A DNA stretch of 55,243 bases from a bacterium (GTDB taxonomy: Bacteria; Pseudomonadota; Alphaproteobacteria; Caulobacterales; Caulobacteraceae), in NCBI GenBank assembly GCA_030824495.1, contig JAVBXP010000061.1:1-55243 (forward strand), written 5' to 3'. The notes under the pieces were generated by a model, which did no database searches, was not told the origin of the DNA, and saw only the letters and a list, made by a program, of their open reading frames with translations. Below are positions 20,236 through 29,173 of the stretch, piece by piece (position 1 is the first letter of the stretch; the number at the start of each line of letters is the position of its first letter). The position numbers and the translations under genes were made by a program.

Positions 20236-21189
20236 TCAGTTCGCCTCTTCTGCCTGCGAATAGAGAGCCCAAGCGCTCGCTAGATCCTGCACGACATGAC
20301 CCAGCGACTTGTAGACCGTGATCTCTTCGTCCGAGCGCCGGCCCGGGATAGCGCCGGAAAGCACCTCGCCGATCTCGGCCACCACATGGTCATCGCCGAT
20401 CAGCCCGGCCTCCTTGGCGCGCAGGAACTCCGCGCCCTGGCGCAGGACGCCCTCCCGGCTGTCGGCGATGAAGCGCGAACGCACGACAAGATCGTTGTCG
20501 ACCTCAACCGGGCCGGCGAAGCTGGAGCCGACGAGGTTCAGATGGCTTCCGGGCTGGACCCACTCGCCCAGCAGCACCGGCTCCTTGGCGTTGGTCACGG
20601 TGCAAACGATGTCGGCCTGCGCCACCGCCTCCCTGACATTGGCGGCGACTTCCACCGCTACGCCGAGCTCAGCGGTCATGCGGGCTGCGAACGCCCCTGC
20701 CCGCTCGCTTGAGCGGCCCCACACCGTGATGTGGGCAAGAGCCCGGACCTTCGAGATGGCGCGCGCATGGGTGGCGGCTTGCTCACCATAGCCGAGCACA
20801 GCCAGGCGGCTGGCGCCGGGCCTGGCCAAGGCGTCTGTGGCGACCGCGCTGGCCGCCGCCGTGCGGATGGCGGTCACCTCGCCGGCGTGGACGACGCAGA
20901 CCGGGGCGCTCGACTGCGGGTCGAACAGGACCACCAGGCCCTGATGGGACTGAAGTCCCTTTTCGAAATTGTCCGGAAAGACGCTGATCAGCTTGGCGCC
21001 GAACGGAGCCGTCTCGCCGAGCGCCCCTGGCATGATCCCAAACATCCGCCCCTCGGCGAGTGGGATGATTGATCGCAAGAGCTGCCGGGTTTCGCCTTTG
21101 GAAAAGGCGATCATCGCGTCGCGCACGATCGGGATGCAGACCTCATAGGTCAGCCGGCGCGCGACTTCTTCGCGGTCGATGATGCGCAT
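20236..21189 (-). CDS. Ornithine cyclodeaminase/mu-crystallin family protein (second in operon)
   Basis: A 317-residue NAD(P)-dependent enzyme of the OCD family. An N-terminal substrate domain contains the usual GRMFGIMPGAL and FGAKLISVFP segments. The Rossmann domain is entered at SRLAVLGYGEQAATHARAI (about 128-146), and the conserved C-terminal block is ITVYKSLGHVVQDLASAW. Members deaminate or cyclize ornithine, reduce ketimines or act as alanine dehydrogenases, so the substrate is open. It begins directly after the AsnC gene stop, as last gene of the OCD-permease-AsnC-OCD operon. It is paralogous to the OCD gene at 22993. Confidence 0.88.
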   Translation of the reverse strand: MRIIDREEVARRLTYEVCIPIVRDAMIAFSKGETRQLLRSIIPLAEGRMFGIMPGALGETAPFGAKLISVFPDNFEKGLQSHQGLVVLFDPQSSAPVCVVHAGEVTAIRTAAASAVATDALARPGASRLAVLGYGEQAATHARAISKVRALAHITVWGRSSERAGAFAARMTAELGVAVEVAANVREAVAQADIVCTVTNAKEPVLLGEWVQPGSHLNLVGSSFAGPVEVDNDLVVRSRFIADSREGVLRQGAEFLRAKEAGLIGDDHVVAEIGEVLSGAIPGRRSDEEITVYKSLGHVVQDLASAWALYSQAEEAN

Positions 21190-21663
21190 CTAGAGAAACT
21201 CCAACGGCAACTGGCTGGTCGACTTGATGCGGTCGAGCACGATGGAGGACCTGACCGTCGCGATCTCCGGGGCCACCAGCAGATGATCGGTGAGGAGTGC
21301 GTTGAAGGTTTCCAGGTTTCGCGTGCAGACCTTGAGGATGTAGTCGGCCTCGCCGGTCATCTTGTGGCACTCGACGACTTCCGAGAGCGCGCCTATCCGC
21401 GCTTGGAAAAGTTGGGTCTGCTCCGGCGCATGGGATTTTAGCGTCGTCAGGACATAGGCGACGACGCCGATGTTCAAATGGCCCTCGTCCAGCAGGGCCA
21501 CGATCCGGGCGACATAGCCCTCGGCCTTTAGGCGCTGCAGACGGCGTGAGCACTGGGAGGGCGAAAGGTGGATGATCTCAGCGAGCTCGACCGGTCCAAG
21601 ATCGCCCTGCGTCTGGAGCTGGGCCAGGATGCGGCGGTCGAAGCTGTCGAGTTTTCGAGTCAT
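21190..21663 (-). CDS. Lrp/AsnC family regulator inside the OCD-permease operon
   Basis: A 157-residue feast/famine regulator from ATG 21663. The HTH is at about 5-52 (LDSFDRRILAQLQTQGDLGPVELAEIIHLSPSQCSRRLQRL). The RAM domain carries VECHKMTGEADYILKVCTRNLETF, and its C-terminus reads STSQLPLEFL. The ATG overlaps the permease stop by one base and its stop abuts the next OCD gene, so it is co-transcribed with the enzymes it probably controls. Open codons upstream of 21663 read through the permease gene and are not used. Confidence 0.92.
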   Translation of the reverse strand: MTRKLDSFDRRILAQLQTQGDLGPVELAEIIHLSPSQCSRRLQRLKAEGYVARIVALLDEGHLNIGVVAYVLTTLKSHAPEQTQLFQARIGALSEVVECHKMTGEADYILKVCTRNLETFNALLTDHLLVAPEIATVRSSIVLDRIKSTSQLPLEFL

Positions 21664-22961
21664 CAGGCGCTCTTGCGGTGAGTGACGACGTAGTAGGCGA
21701 TTCCGATCATCGCCCACACGCCGAGCGCCGCGTATGGCATCCAATCGGCCTGGAAACCCAAGACGGCGATCACCAGGGCGGCCGCCGCGCCGGCGTAGGC
21801 CCAGCCGATGGTCGCGCGCGGCGACAGCTTGAAGCGGGCCGCGGCGTAGATCTCTGGATGCTTGCGCACCACCACGACGGCCGAGAAGCTGGTCGCGGCG
21901 TACTTCAGCAGCGTCGGGATATTCACGGCCAGGAACAGGCTGGTCAGGTTCATCGGAGTCAACAGGCCGAGCGTCGCGCCGCCCAGGATGGTCCAGAGCG
22001 CGATGTGCGGCGTGCCGTACTTCGGATGGATCTTCGTCAGCGGGGCCGGCAGCATCCCGGCCCGCGCCATTGCGAACAGGCTGCGGGAGAAGCCGAGATA
22101 GAGCGAATTGAGCGACTTGCCGATGGCGACGACGGCCGCGGTGACGATTAGCGGCTTGGCGATCGGCCCCATGAACGGCTGTGCCGCATCCAGGAGCGGC
22201 GTCTCGCTGCGAGCCAGGGCCTCGGGGCCCAGGACGCCGAGCGCCACCACCGCCACCATCAGGTACAGCACCACCGCGCTGCCGATCGACAGGGCGATGC
22301 CGAGCGGAATGGCCTTGCGGCCGTCCTTGACCTCGTCGCCGATCTCCGTCGCCGCCTCGATGCCGAAGAACAGGCCAATCAGCAACGGCACGGCGGCCAG
22401 CATGCCGGCCGTGCCGTGAGGGAGCATGGGTTCGAAATGCGCTGGCTCAATGTACGGCGCGCCCCAGGCCGCGAAGATGAAGAAGAGCACCACCAGCGCG
22501 CCCATCAGGACGACCTGAAGGCGCGCGGCCAAGGCTACGCCGAAGTAGTTCGCCAGAAAGAACAGCAGGAAGCCCGCGAACATCGTCGGCTTGGTCGGCA
22601 GAGGCACGACCATCGAGAGATAGCGAACCGCCACCAGCGCCAGGACCAGGATTGCGCCCACATTGCTGACGATCCGCAGCCAGGCGATCAGGAACCCGAC
22701 GAAGGGGTGGATGAAGCGGCGGGACCACTCGAACGAGGCCCCTGAGGTCGGCAACGCTGAACCCATGAAGGCATAGGTCACAGCGATGACGAACATCGGG
22801 GCGGCCGCCGCCAGCACGGCCAGCAGCATCCCCGGCCCCGCTAGCGCCGTCGCCGGCGCAATGACCGAAAAGATCGCGACCCCGACCGCCGTGCCCAAAC
22901 CAAGGGCCACCACGGCGGCAAGATTGACGCCCTTGTGGAGCTGCTGCGTCGTGTCGGTCAT
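21663..22961 (-). CDS. APC superfamily amino acid permease
   Basis: A 432-residue inner-membrane transporter with about 12 hydrophobic segments. The first follows the APC hallmark (LAAVVALGLGTAVGVAIFSVIAPATALAGPG, about 12-42). A second conserved region (FFGIEAATEIGDEVKDGRKAIP, about 200-221) is the family's substrate-gate loop. ATG 22961 gives the short hydrophilic N-terminus typical of APC proteins. It sits 31 bp after one OCD gene and overlaps the AsnC gene, so it most likely imports the amino acid acted on by the two OCD enzymes. The substrate itself cannot be read from the sequence. Confidence 0.92.
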   Translation of the reverse strand: MTDTTQQLHKGVNLAAVVALGLGTAVGVAIFSVIAPATALAGPGMLLAVLAAAAPMFVIAVTYAFMGSALPTSGASFEWSRRFIHPFVGFLIAWLRIVSNVGAILVLALVAVRYLSMVVPLPTKPTMFAGFLLFFLANYFGVALAARLQVVLMGALVVLFFIFAAWGAPYIEPAHFEPMLPHGTAGMLAAVPLLIGLFFGIEAATEIGDEVKDGRKAIPLGIALSIGSAVVLYLMVAVVALGVLGPEALARSETPLLDAAQPFMGPIAKPLIVTAAVVAIGKSLNSLYLGFSRSLFAMARAGMLPAPLTKIHPKYGTPHIALWTILGGATLGLLTPMNLTSLFLAVNIPTLLKYAATSFSAVVVVRKHPEIYAAARFKLSPRATIGWAYAGAAAALVIAVLGFQADWMPYAALGVWAMIGIAYYVVTHRKSA

Positions 22962-22992
22962 GCGATGTCCCCGATGGCCCGCGCGGCGCGAG

Positions 22993-23967
22993 TCATCTTG
23001 CGTTTTCGTGGAGCCAGGCGGCGGCGGCGAGATCCTGCGCGGCGTGGCCCAATGACTTGTAGAGGGTGATGTCGTCAGGACCCGTGCGGCCAAGCCGCGC
23101 GCCGGCCAAGACTTCGCCGAGCTCGGCGGCGATGTGATCGTCACCGACCAGCCCATCAGCCTTTGCGCGGAGGAACTCTCCGCCGTGGGCCAGAACGTGC
23201 TCGCGATGATCGACGATGAAGCGGCTGGCGGCCACGAGATCGGACGCGATCTCCGCCTGGCCGGGTCCGCTGGACCCCACTGCGTTCACGTGGGCGCCTG
23301 GGGTCACGCAGGCTAGGTCCAAGATCGGATCGATTGCGGCGGTGACGGTGCAAATGACGCCCGCGCCCTGCGTCGCCCCTGCGATTTCGGCGGCGGCGCT
23401 CACGTGCAGCCCGGTCGTAGCGGACATCTCGGCGGCGAACACCTCGGCGCGCTCAATCGAGCGGCCCCAAACACGAACGTCGCGCAGGGGTCGAACTTTC
23501 GAGATCGCCCGGATGTGAGCGGCCGCCTGCTTGCCGACGCCGAGAACAGCCAGCGTATCCACGTCCTCGCGGGCCAGGGCGTCCGTGGCGACCGCACTGG
23601 CTGCTGCGGTGCGCACGGCGGTGATCTCGGCCGCGTCGGCGAGGCAAATCGGCGCGCCTGTGGCGCCGTCGAAGAGGATCACCAGCCCCTCATGCGTCTT
23701 GCGCCCGAACCCGTCGCCGAAGACGCTGACCAGCTTGGCGCCAAACACGCCGCGATCTGAAAGCGCGGCCGGCATGATGGCGAAAGTCCGCCCCTCGCCC
23801 AGGCCGATGAAACTGCGCAATAGCTGGCGCACCCGGCCATCGGATAGTGCGAGCATCGCCTCGCGGACCACCGGGATCGCCACGTCGTAGCTGAGGCGTT
23901 CGCGAACCGCTTGGCCGTCAAAGACGGCGACGCTCCCGATCTCTCCGCCCCCGACGCTCGCGATCAT
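22993..23967 (-). CDS. Ornithine cyclodeaminase/mu-crystallin family protein (first in operon)
   Basis: A 324-residue OCD-family enzyme. Its layout matches the paralogue at 20236: GRTFAIMPAALSDRGVFGAKLVSVFG, then a Rossmann nucleotide site VDTLAVLGVGKQAAAHIRAI, and the C-terminal ITLYKSLGHAAQDLAAAAWLHE. ATG 23967 is chosen because GGAG lies seven bases upstream; a TTG four codons earlier is the only extension. It heads the minus-strand operon with the permease, AsnC and second OCD genes. A strong terminator separates it from the upstream TonB receptor gene, so it either has its own weak promoter or depends on readthrough. Confidence 0.88.
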   Translation of the reverse strand: MIASVGGGEIGSVAVFDGQAVRERLSYDVAIPVVREAMLALSDGRVRQLLRSFIGLGEGRTFAIMPAALSDRGVFGAKLVSVFGDGFGRKTHEGLVILFDGATGAPICLADAAEITAVRTAAASAVATDALAREDVDTLAVLGVGKQAAAHIRAISKVRPLRDVRVWGRSIERAEVFAAEMSATTGLHVSAAAEIAGATQGAGVICTVTAAIDPILDLACVTPGAHVNAVGSSGPGQAEIASDLVAASRFIVDHREHVLAHGGEFLRAKADGLVGDDHIAAELGEVLAGARLGRTGPDDITLYKSLGHAAQDLAAAAWLHENAR

Positions 23968-23986
23968 AGCCAACTCCAACGAGAAA

Positions 23987-24019
23987 GGGCGGCGCTGGCC
24001 CGCAGAGCCAGCGCCGCCC
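23987..24019 (-). terminator. Rho-independent terminator after the TonB receptor gene
   Basis: A 13-bp perfect stem GGGCGGCGCTGGC / GCCAGCGCCGCCC with a seven-base loop, followed on the minus strand by TTTCTCGTT. It lies 11 bases after the TonB receptor stop (24030) and just before the OCD gene start (23967). This is the strongest terminator in the window. Confidence 0.85.
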
Positions 24020-24029
24020 GAAGGTCACC

Positions 24030-27008
24030 CTAGAAGCGGGCGTTCAGGCCGACATAGTACTGCCGCCCGAAAATGTCGCCGTAACTCCGCGTGGGATAGG
24101 ACGGCTCTTCGTCCGTCACGTTGATGATCCCGCCGCGCACCGTGTACTTCCCGAAGTCGTAAGCCGCGGAGATATTGTGGCGGTAGTTCTCCTTGATCTC
24201 CGGGGTCGGGGTGCTCTCGATGGTGTCGAAGACGTTGATCTTTGTCTCTGGCAGGTAGGTGAGCTGGTAGCTCGCCCGGAACGGCCCGTGCGCGTAGACC
24301 GCATCGAACTGGACGAGCCAGTCGGGCCGAACCGTAGTGCCATCCTCGCGCGTCGAGTCGAAGCCAGTCACCGAAGTCTCAAGCCGCGTGGTGTGGGTGG
24401 CGTCGACGCTCAGTTCCAGATCGCCAAGGTCGCGATCATCGAAGAACCGCCCTATCGGGAAGCGGTAGTTGATGTTGTAGGTCTCGCCACGGAACGCGAC
24501 CTTGCCGGCGTTGAATGTCGTGGAGGTCGCCGCGACGGTCTGGCCGGCCGCGTCACGCGTGAACGTGCTGCAGATCTCGGCCGACGGGCTGGTCGAGTCA
24601 TAGCAGGCTGACATGAAGTCGGCCGGCTGGAAGGCCGACAGCCCATCGGTCAGATCGACATCGATCCGGTCCACGACAATGGTCAGACCCGGCACGAAGC
24701 TCGGCTGGAAGACGAAGCCGATCGTATTGGTCTTTGAGATTTCGTTGCGCAGGTTCGGGTTGCCGCCCGTGGTGACCTGGGCATTGTCGAAGTTCTCCGA
24801 CAGGTTCTGGAAGGTCGCCAACGGGCCAAAGCTCGGGTTGGCGGCGAACAGCGCCTGGCAGTTGGCCAACCGCACTGCGGGATTCGGACCTGAATTGATG
24901 CGGTCCGCATCGCAGGGGTCGTTGCCGGTGCTGCCCAGGGCGGTCCGCGACGGCGCGAAGAGCTGGTCCAGGTTCGGCGCGCGGAAGTTGCGGCTGGTTG
25001 AACCACGGATCGTCAGGCCGTCGATAATTTGCCAGCGCAGGCCCGCGCCCCAGATGTCCTCGCTGCCCGCGATCGAGTGCTTCACCCGGCGATAGGCGCC
25101 GTCGAACTCCAGCGACTGAACGAACGGCAAGGTGAAGTCACCGCCGATGATCGGCACGAGGACTTCGCCCGAGATTTCGTCGGTGTTGTAGGCCGCCTTG
25201 GTGGCGAGCGTGGGGACGCGCGAGCCCACCAGGCCCTGCTGTTCGGCGGTGAACGGGGTAAACTTGGCCTTCTCGCGACGATGTTCGTAAGCCACGCTGA
25301 ACTTGACCATCCCGGCCGGCAGTTCGAACAAATCACCGCCCAGGGTCGCCAGGTAATCATCCTGCGAGTTCAGGTAGTCCGAACCGATGGGCGTCGTCAC
25401 ATAGAGCTGAGCTTCGTGGCTGACATTGCCGATGCCGAACGGGTTCAGCGGCGCGCAGGCTGCGTCGTCATTGGTCGTGATCGCGTCGGCGTTTACGCCG
25501 CAGACGATAGCACCTGCCCCGTTGCGCACGGCGTTGACCGCCTTGTTGAAGCGAGCCGTGTTCACGCCCCAACCGAAGGTCTCGCCATCGGTCTCCGCGT
25601 GGCTGGCCGACAGGCTCCAGTAGAAGTTCCGCTCAGCGAAATCGAAGTCGCCATCAAGGGCCAGTACGGCCCGAACCGTTTCGGTGGTGCTGGTGTTTTC
25701 TCGGGTCGGCAGCAGGTCCGTCCAGAACTTGGAGACGAACAGCGGCGGGCCGCCGGGGCCGATCGCAGCGGCCATGGCAGGCGTCAGGTACGGGTTGGTG
25801 CGCGACAACGCGATGGCCCCAGCGCCGGTGTCGGCTCCGTTGAGCACGGTGTTGCTGGCCTGATTGCCGTACGGATCGCGGCCCTCGACCTTGGCGTACA
25901 TGAGCTCGCCGGAGAGCTTGATGCGATCGGTAATGTCGATGTGCCCGATGGCGTTGCCAACCCAGCGTTCAACACCGACGTTGAGCGACGCCAACTCTTG
26001 GAACGGCAGGCCGTCACCACCGCTGGTGAACGGCGGCACCATCGGGTTGACCAGATTGCCCACGTTGTAGGGGACGAAGGCGGTACCTGCGGCGTTGCTC
26101 TGGATCGGCTGCCCTGCGACGGCGCCAATCTGGCTGGCGAACGGAGGACCCGCACGCGAGATCACGCCGTTGGCGTTAAAGGTGACGAAGCGCGTGTTCA
26201 GGTTCTCGACCACCGCCGGAATACCATCGGTCGGCGTCTTGTTCAGCGGGTTCGAAACCGTGACCCGGCCAAGATTGCTGCGCGGCCGATCGTAATCGAG
26301 CAGCGACTCCGTCTTCGACCACTCCAGATCGACAGCCAGGTTCGCGCGCCCGTCGAGGAAGTTCTTACCGAAGGTGCCGCGCAGACTTTGCTTCGGGTAG
26401 TCGTCGCGCGAGGAGATGCCGTACTGAGCGTCCAGTTCGACGCCTTCGAAATTGTCCCGCAGGACGAAGTTGACCACGCCGGCGATGGCGTCCGAGCCAT
26501 AGACGGCGGCGCCGCCGGCTTGAACCACGTCGATACGCTCGATCAGACCGGTCGGAATGATATTGGTGTCGACGACCCGATCACCTAAGCCCGACACGCC
26601 TTCGGCGCCGCGGCTTTGCGAGGTCGTCACCATGCGGCGGCCATTCACAAGCGTGAGGGTCCGGCCAGGGCCAAGCCCGAACAGGTTCACGAATTGCTGA
26701 CCGTTCCCGGCCGCTGAGCCGGTGCCGTCGCTGACGGCGAATGAGGGTGCGTTGGCGCTGATCTGGTTCAGCATGTCGCCGACCTGGACCACGCCACGGT
26801 CAGTCAAGGTCTGCGCGCTGATCACAGCGACGGGGGCCGAGGTTTCGATGTCGGCCCGCCGGATCCGCGATCCGGTGACCACGATCTCTTCGATCGCCAC
26901 GTCTGCGTCCTGGGCCCAGGCAGGCTGCGCGCTCATCGTCGCCGCCAAGGCCAGGCCGCCCATCATCGTTGAGGCGAAAAGTCGCCCGCGCACGGTATGC
27001 ATCTTCAT
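24030..27008 (-). CDS. TonB-dependent outer-membrane receptor (peptide-scavenging island)
   Basis: A 992-residue outer-membrane receptor with a signal peptide (about 1-32, ending PAWAQD), a TonB box EEIVVTGSR at about 40-48 and a plug domain (RRADIETSAPVAVISAQTL, then GVQAGGAAVYGSDAIAGVVNFVL-type plug end). A 22-strand barrel follows that ends in the aromatic-terminated strand GRQYYVGLNARF. It has no STN domain, so it transports without FecR signalling. It imports an unknown ligand. Surrounding periplasmic peptidases and the shared promoter motifs suggest peptides. The gene has a 259-bp leader carrying the palindrome and A-rich pair. Confidence 0.95.
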   Translation of the reverse strand: MKMHTVRGRLFASTMMGGLALAATMSAQPAWAQDADVAIEEIVVTGSRIRRADIETSAPVAVISAQTLTDRGVVQVGDMLNQISANAPSFAVSDGTGSAAGNGQQFVNLFGLGPGRTLTLVNGRRMVTTSQSRGAEGVSGLGDRVVDTNIIPTGLIERIDVVQAGGAAVYGSDAIAGVVNFVLRDNFEGVELDAQYGISSRDDYPKQSLRGTFGKNFLDGRANLAVDLEWSKTESLLDYDRPRSNLGRVTVSNPLNKTPTDGIPAVVENLNTRFVTFNANGVISRAGPPFASQIGAVAGQPIQSNAAGTAFVPYNVGNLVNPMVPPFTSGGDGLPFQELASLNVGVERWVGNAIGHIDITDRIKLSGELMYAKVEGRDPYGNQASNTVLNGADTGAGAIALSRTNPYLTPAMAAAIGPGGPPLFVSKFWTDLLPTRENTSTTETVRAVLALDGDFDFAERNFYWSLSASHAETDGETFGWGVNTARFNKAVNAVRNGAGAIVCGVNADAITTNDDAACAPLNPFGIGNVSHEAQLYVTTPIGSDYLNSQDDYLATLGGDLFELPAGMVKFSVAYEHRREKAKFTPFTAEQQGLVGSRVPTLATKAAYNTDEISGEVLVPIIGGDFTLPFVQSLEFDGAYRRVKHSIAGSEDIWGAGLRWQIIDGLTIRGSTSRNFRAPNLDQLFAPSRTALGSTGNDPCDADRINSGPNPAVRLANCQALFAANPSFGPLATFQNLSENFDNAQVTTGGNPNLRNEISKTNTIGFVFQPSFVPGLTIVVDRIDVDLTDGLSAFQPADFMSACYDSTSPSAEICSTFTRDAAGQTVAATSTTFNAGKVAFRGETYNINYRFPIGRFFDDRDLGDLELSVDATHTTRLETSVTGFDSTREDGTTVRPDWLVQFDAVYAHGPFRASYQLTYLPETKINVFDTIESTPTPEIKENYRHNISAAYDFGKYTVRGGIINVTDEEPSYPTRSYGDIFGRQYYVGLNARF

Positions 27009-27133
27009 CTTGTCCCCCTAGGCCAGGACGCTCCGGCTCAGGCTGGCGGATGACCCTCTGCAAACGGCGGGATCAGTATTCCGCGAGCCCAAGTTCAGGT
27101 CGCCGCACTCGAAACAGCCTAGGTGTGAGCCTG

Positions 27134-27152
27134 CGGTTTTTCTTTTCGTTCT
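27134..27152 (-). promoter_or_regulatory. A-rich 19-bp element before the TonB receptor
   Basis: AGAACGAAAAGAAAAACCG on the minus strand, centred exactly 70 bp from the palindrome at 27207-27219. It is 126 bp before the start codon, which predicts a long untranslated leader. Confidence 0.7.
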
Positions 27153-27206
27153 TCGAACCGAAGGCCAAGCGTCGCAAATTGTTTATGCGGGGGCTGACAG
27201 TGAGCC

Positions 27207-27219
27207 GCATGGTTCATGT
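27207..27219. promoter_or_regulatory. Palindrome GCAT-N5-ATGT before the TonB receptor
   Basis: GCATGGTTCATGT, centre 27213, one of the five-site family; the centre-to-centre distance to the A-rich element at 27134-27152 is 70 bp. Confidence 0.7.
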
Positions 27220-27267
27220 GAGCGGATTTGAGCGGGCGAACGCAGTGATTTGCCCGCCCGCCGCACA

Positions 27268-28434
27268 TCAAGATGCGCGGTATAGACTTAGCGCTCGGTG
27301 AAGGCGCTCCAGTCCGCGATCTAGCTGCTCGGCCTCACCGCCGAAGCCGATGCGAATATGTCCGGCCAAGCCGAAGAACTCGCCCGGCGCGACAACTATG
27401 CGATGCTCGCGCCACAACCAATCGGCCAGCGCCCGGGTATCGACCACACCGACCACGCGCGGGAAGCACATGCAGCCGGCCACAGGAACCTCGCCAACGA
27501 GCAAGCCGGCGGCGACCATCGCCCCGACGTGACGCTCCACAACGGGCCGCGTCGCTTCCAACGTCGCCCGCCAGTGATTGTCGAAGGGCGCAATGTCTTC
27601 CAGCACGAGCGCGGCCACGGCATGGGACAACTTTGAAAGATCGAGATCGCCGTGACTATTAGCGGCCAACATCTGCTGTACGCGGGCCGGCGAGGCGATC
27701 GCCCAGCCGCACTTCAAAGCGAACAAGCCCTGGGCCTTGGCCAGACTGCCCACGCTGATGATGTCGGGCGATAGCGCGGCCGCCGCACGGCGAGGCCCGG
27801 CGAAATCGCCGTAAACCTCATCGATCAGGATCGGGACGCCGGTCTTGGTTGCAAGCTCTCCGAGCGCCGCGACAACGCCGTCGCCCAGCATGGCGCCGGA
27901 AGGATTATGCAAGTGGGTCAGAAGGACCAGCTTGGTGTCCGGTCGCATGAGCTGCGCCAACTCGGCCAGATCCACGTCGAAATCAGGCGCCCGCCGAGGC
28001 AGGTAGCTGACCATCGCCCCAGCCTCCTCGGCCAAGCCAGGTAAAAGGTCGAAGCACGGGGTCTCGACAATCACGTGGTCGCCCGGCGCGACGTAGGCGC
28101 GGATCGCCATCGCCATCGCGCTGGTTGCGCCTGTCGTACAGATGACGCTTTCGCGCGGGACGCCGTACCGAGCGGCGACCGCCTCGACGACAAACCTGTT
28201 GCCGCCGGCGAAGACGCTTTCAAACCGATCCGTGACGCCGCCCTCGAAGGCGCGACGAGCCACCCCGGCGAGCAATTCCGTTGGTTCGCGGATCGTGGAG
28301 TCAAACAGAACAGCGGCGTCCGGCTCGTCGGCGACCGCGCGCAAGACATCCCGGACCCAGTTTGAATAGCTCTCGCCGGAGGCGTCAGGCGCCCCGCCAC
28401 GCGGACCCGCGTGCGGCGTACTCGGCAGGTTCAC
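27268..28434 (-). CDS. PLP-dependent aminotransferase, class I/II
   Basis: A fold-type I aminotransferase. The sequence moves through CTTGATSAMAMAIRAYVAPGDHVIVETPCFDLL (PLP-phosphate region), THLHNPSGAML (the conserved Asn-Pro), PILIDEVYGDF (the Asp pairing with the PLP ring nitrogen) and VGSLAKAQGLFALKCGWA (Schiff-base Lys). GTG 28434, behind a G-rich ribosome site, gives 388 residues. The frame stays open to ATG 28596, but that would leave only five bases to the divergent AsnC start and would place the start on top of the regulatory palindrome. The substrate is unknown; membership in the peptidase regulon suggests amino acid catabolism. Confidence 0.87.
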   Translation of the reverse strand: MNLPSTPHAGPRGGAPDASGESYSNWVRDVLRAVADEPDAAVLFDSTIREPTELLAGVARRAFEGGVTDRFESVFAGGNRFVVEAVAARYGVPRESVICTTGATSAMAMAIRAYVAPGDHVIVETPCFDLLPGLAEEAGAMVSYLPRRAPDFDVDLAELAQLMRPDTKLVLLTHLHNPSGAMLGDGVVAALGELATKTGVPILIDEVYGDFAGPRRAAAALSPDIISVGSLAKAQGLFALKCGWAIASPARVQQMLAANSHGDLDLSKLSHAVAALVLEDIAPFDNHWRATLEATRPVVERHVGAMVAAGLLVGEVPVAGCMCFPRVVGVVDTRALADWLWREHRIVVAPGEFFGLAGHIRIGFGGEAEQLDRGLERLHRALSLYRAS

Positions 28435-28519
28435 AGCGTCGCCCCCAGTGGCGTCATTCGGATGTTCGAAGAGCTGCAAGGAGCAGTTCTGACAACAAAC
28501 TGATCCTATCTCCGCACCT

Positions 28520-28538
28520 TGGTTTTTCTTGCCTTTGT
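28520..28538 (-). promoter_or_regulatory. A-rich 19-bp element before the aminotransferase
   Basis: ACAAAGGCAAGAAAAACCA on the minus strand, centred exactly 39 bp from the palindrome at 28562-28574, as in the M1 and first S10 promoters. Confidence 0.65.
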
Positions 28539-28561
28539 CACCCTTGACAGCCCCAGGAGCT

Positions 28562-28574
28562 GCATCCGTTATGC
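28562..28574. promoter_or_regulatory. Palindrome GCAT-N5-ATGC between aminotransferase and AsnC gene
   Basis: GCATCCGTTATGC, a perfect-arm member of the family (centre 28568). It lies 34 bp before the divergent AsnC-type start, where it could also mediate autoregulation. Confidence 0.7.
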
Positions 28575-28601
28575 GTGACGCGCAGAAGAGGAACATAAGA
28601 T

Positions 28602-29084
28602 ATGCCGGCGGAGCTGGACGCGATCGACACCAAGATTCTTGAGTTGATGCAGCGGGACGCTTCGCTCTCGACCGCCGAACTGGCCGAGCGGGTCGGGCTG
28701 TCCCAGTCCCCGTGCTGGCGCCGAATTCAACGCCTTCGAGAAGAGGGATACATCAAGGCTCAAGTGGTGATCGTCGATCGCCAGAAGCTTGGCTTCAAGA
28801 TGCAAATCTTCGCCCAGGTGAAGATGACGACCCTCAGCGACGAAGACCGCGCCAAGTTCCACCAGGCCATCGATGACATTCCCGAGATTCTCGAGTGCTA
28901 CACCGTGTTCGGGGAAATGGACGCGATGCTGAAGGTTCTAGCGCCGGACGTGAACTGGTACCAAGACTTCATCTTTTCAACGATCCTGAAGCTACCGGGC
29001 GTCATCGACGTCCGCTCCATCGTGACGCTATCGGAGTCGAAGTACACGACCGCTATCCCGCTCCGGGCGCGGAAATTCCGCTAG
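28602..29084 (+). CDS. Lrp/AsnC family regulator, candidate controller of the peptidase regulon
   Basis: A 160-residue feast/famine regulator. The HTH is at about 4-52 (LDAIDTKILELMQRDASLSTAELAERVGLSQSPCWRRIQRLREEGY). The RAM domain contains ILECYTVFGEMDAMLKVLAPDVNWYQDF, and the C-terminus is YTTAIPLRARKFR. It is divergent from the aminotransferase and followed directly by the second M61 gene. A palindrome of the island-wide family lies just upstream of its start. That makes it the best candidate to bind all five palindromes, although the AsnC protein at 21190 cannot be excluded. Lrp-type proteins act as dimers to octamers, which fits a two-site promoter. Confidence 0.93.
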   Translation: MPAELDAIDTKILELMQRDASLSTAELAERVGLSQSPCWRRIQRLREEGYIKAQVVIVDRQKLGFKMQIFAQVKMTTLSDEDRAKFHQAIDDIPEILECYTVFGEMDAMLKVLAPDVNWYQDFIFSTILKLPGVIDVRSIVTLSESKYTTAIPLRARKFR

Positions 29085-29106
29085 TCCGGAGACCGGACCC
29101 GCCGAA

Positions 29107-29119
29107 ACATGGCTCATGC
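29107..29119. promoter_or_regulatory. Palindrome ACAT-N5-ATGC before M61 gene 2
   Basis: ACATGGCTCATGC, centre 29113. It is followed by AG just as in the S10 palindrome (ATGCAG) and lies 70 bp from the A-rich element at 29174-29192. Confidence 0.7.
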
Positions 29120-29173
29120 AGCCGCCAGCTCTTGAGCCGATAGACTAGCCGCCCGCCGCGCATAATCCGGGCA

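Noticed and set aside
28435..28596. Aminotransferase start at ATG 28596.
   Set aside because: It would leave five bases to the divergent AsnC start and place both regulatory elements inside the coding region.
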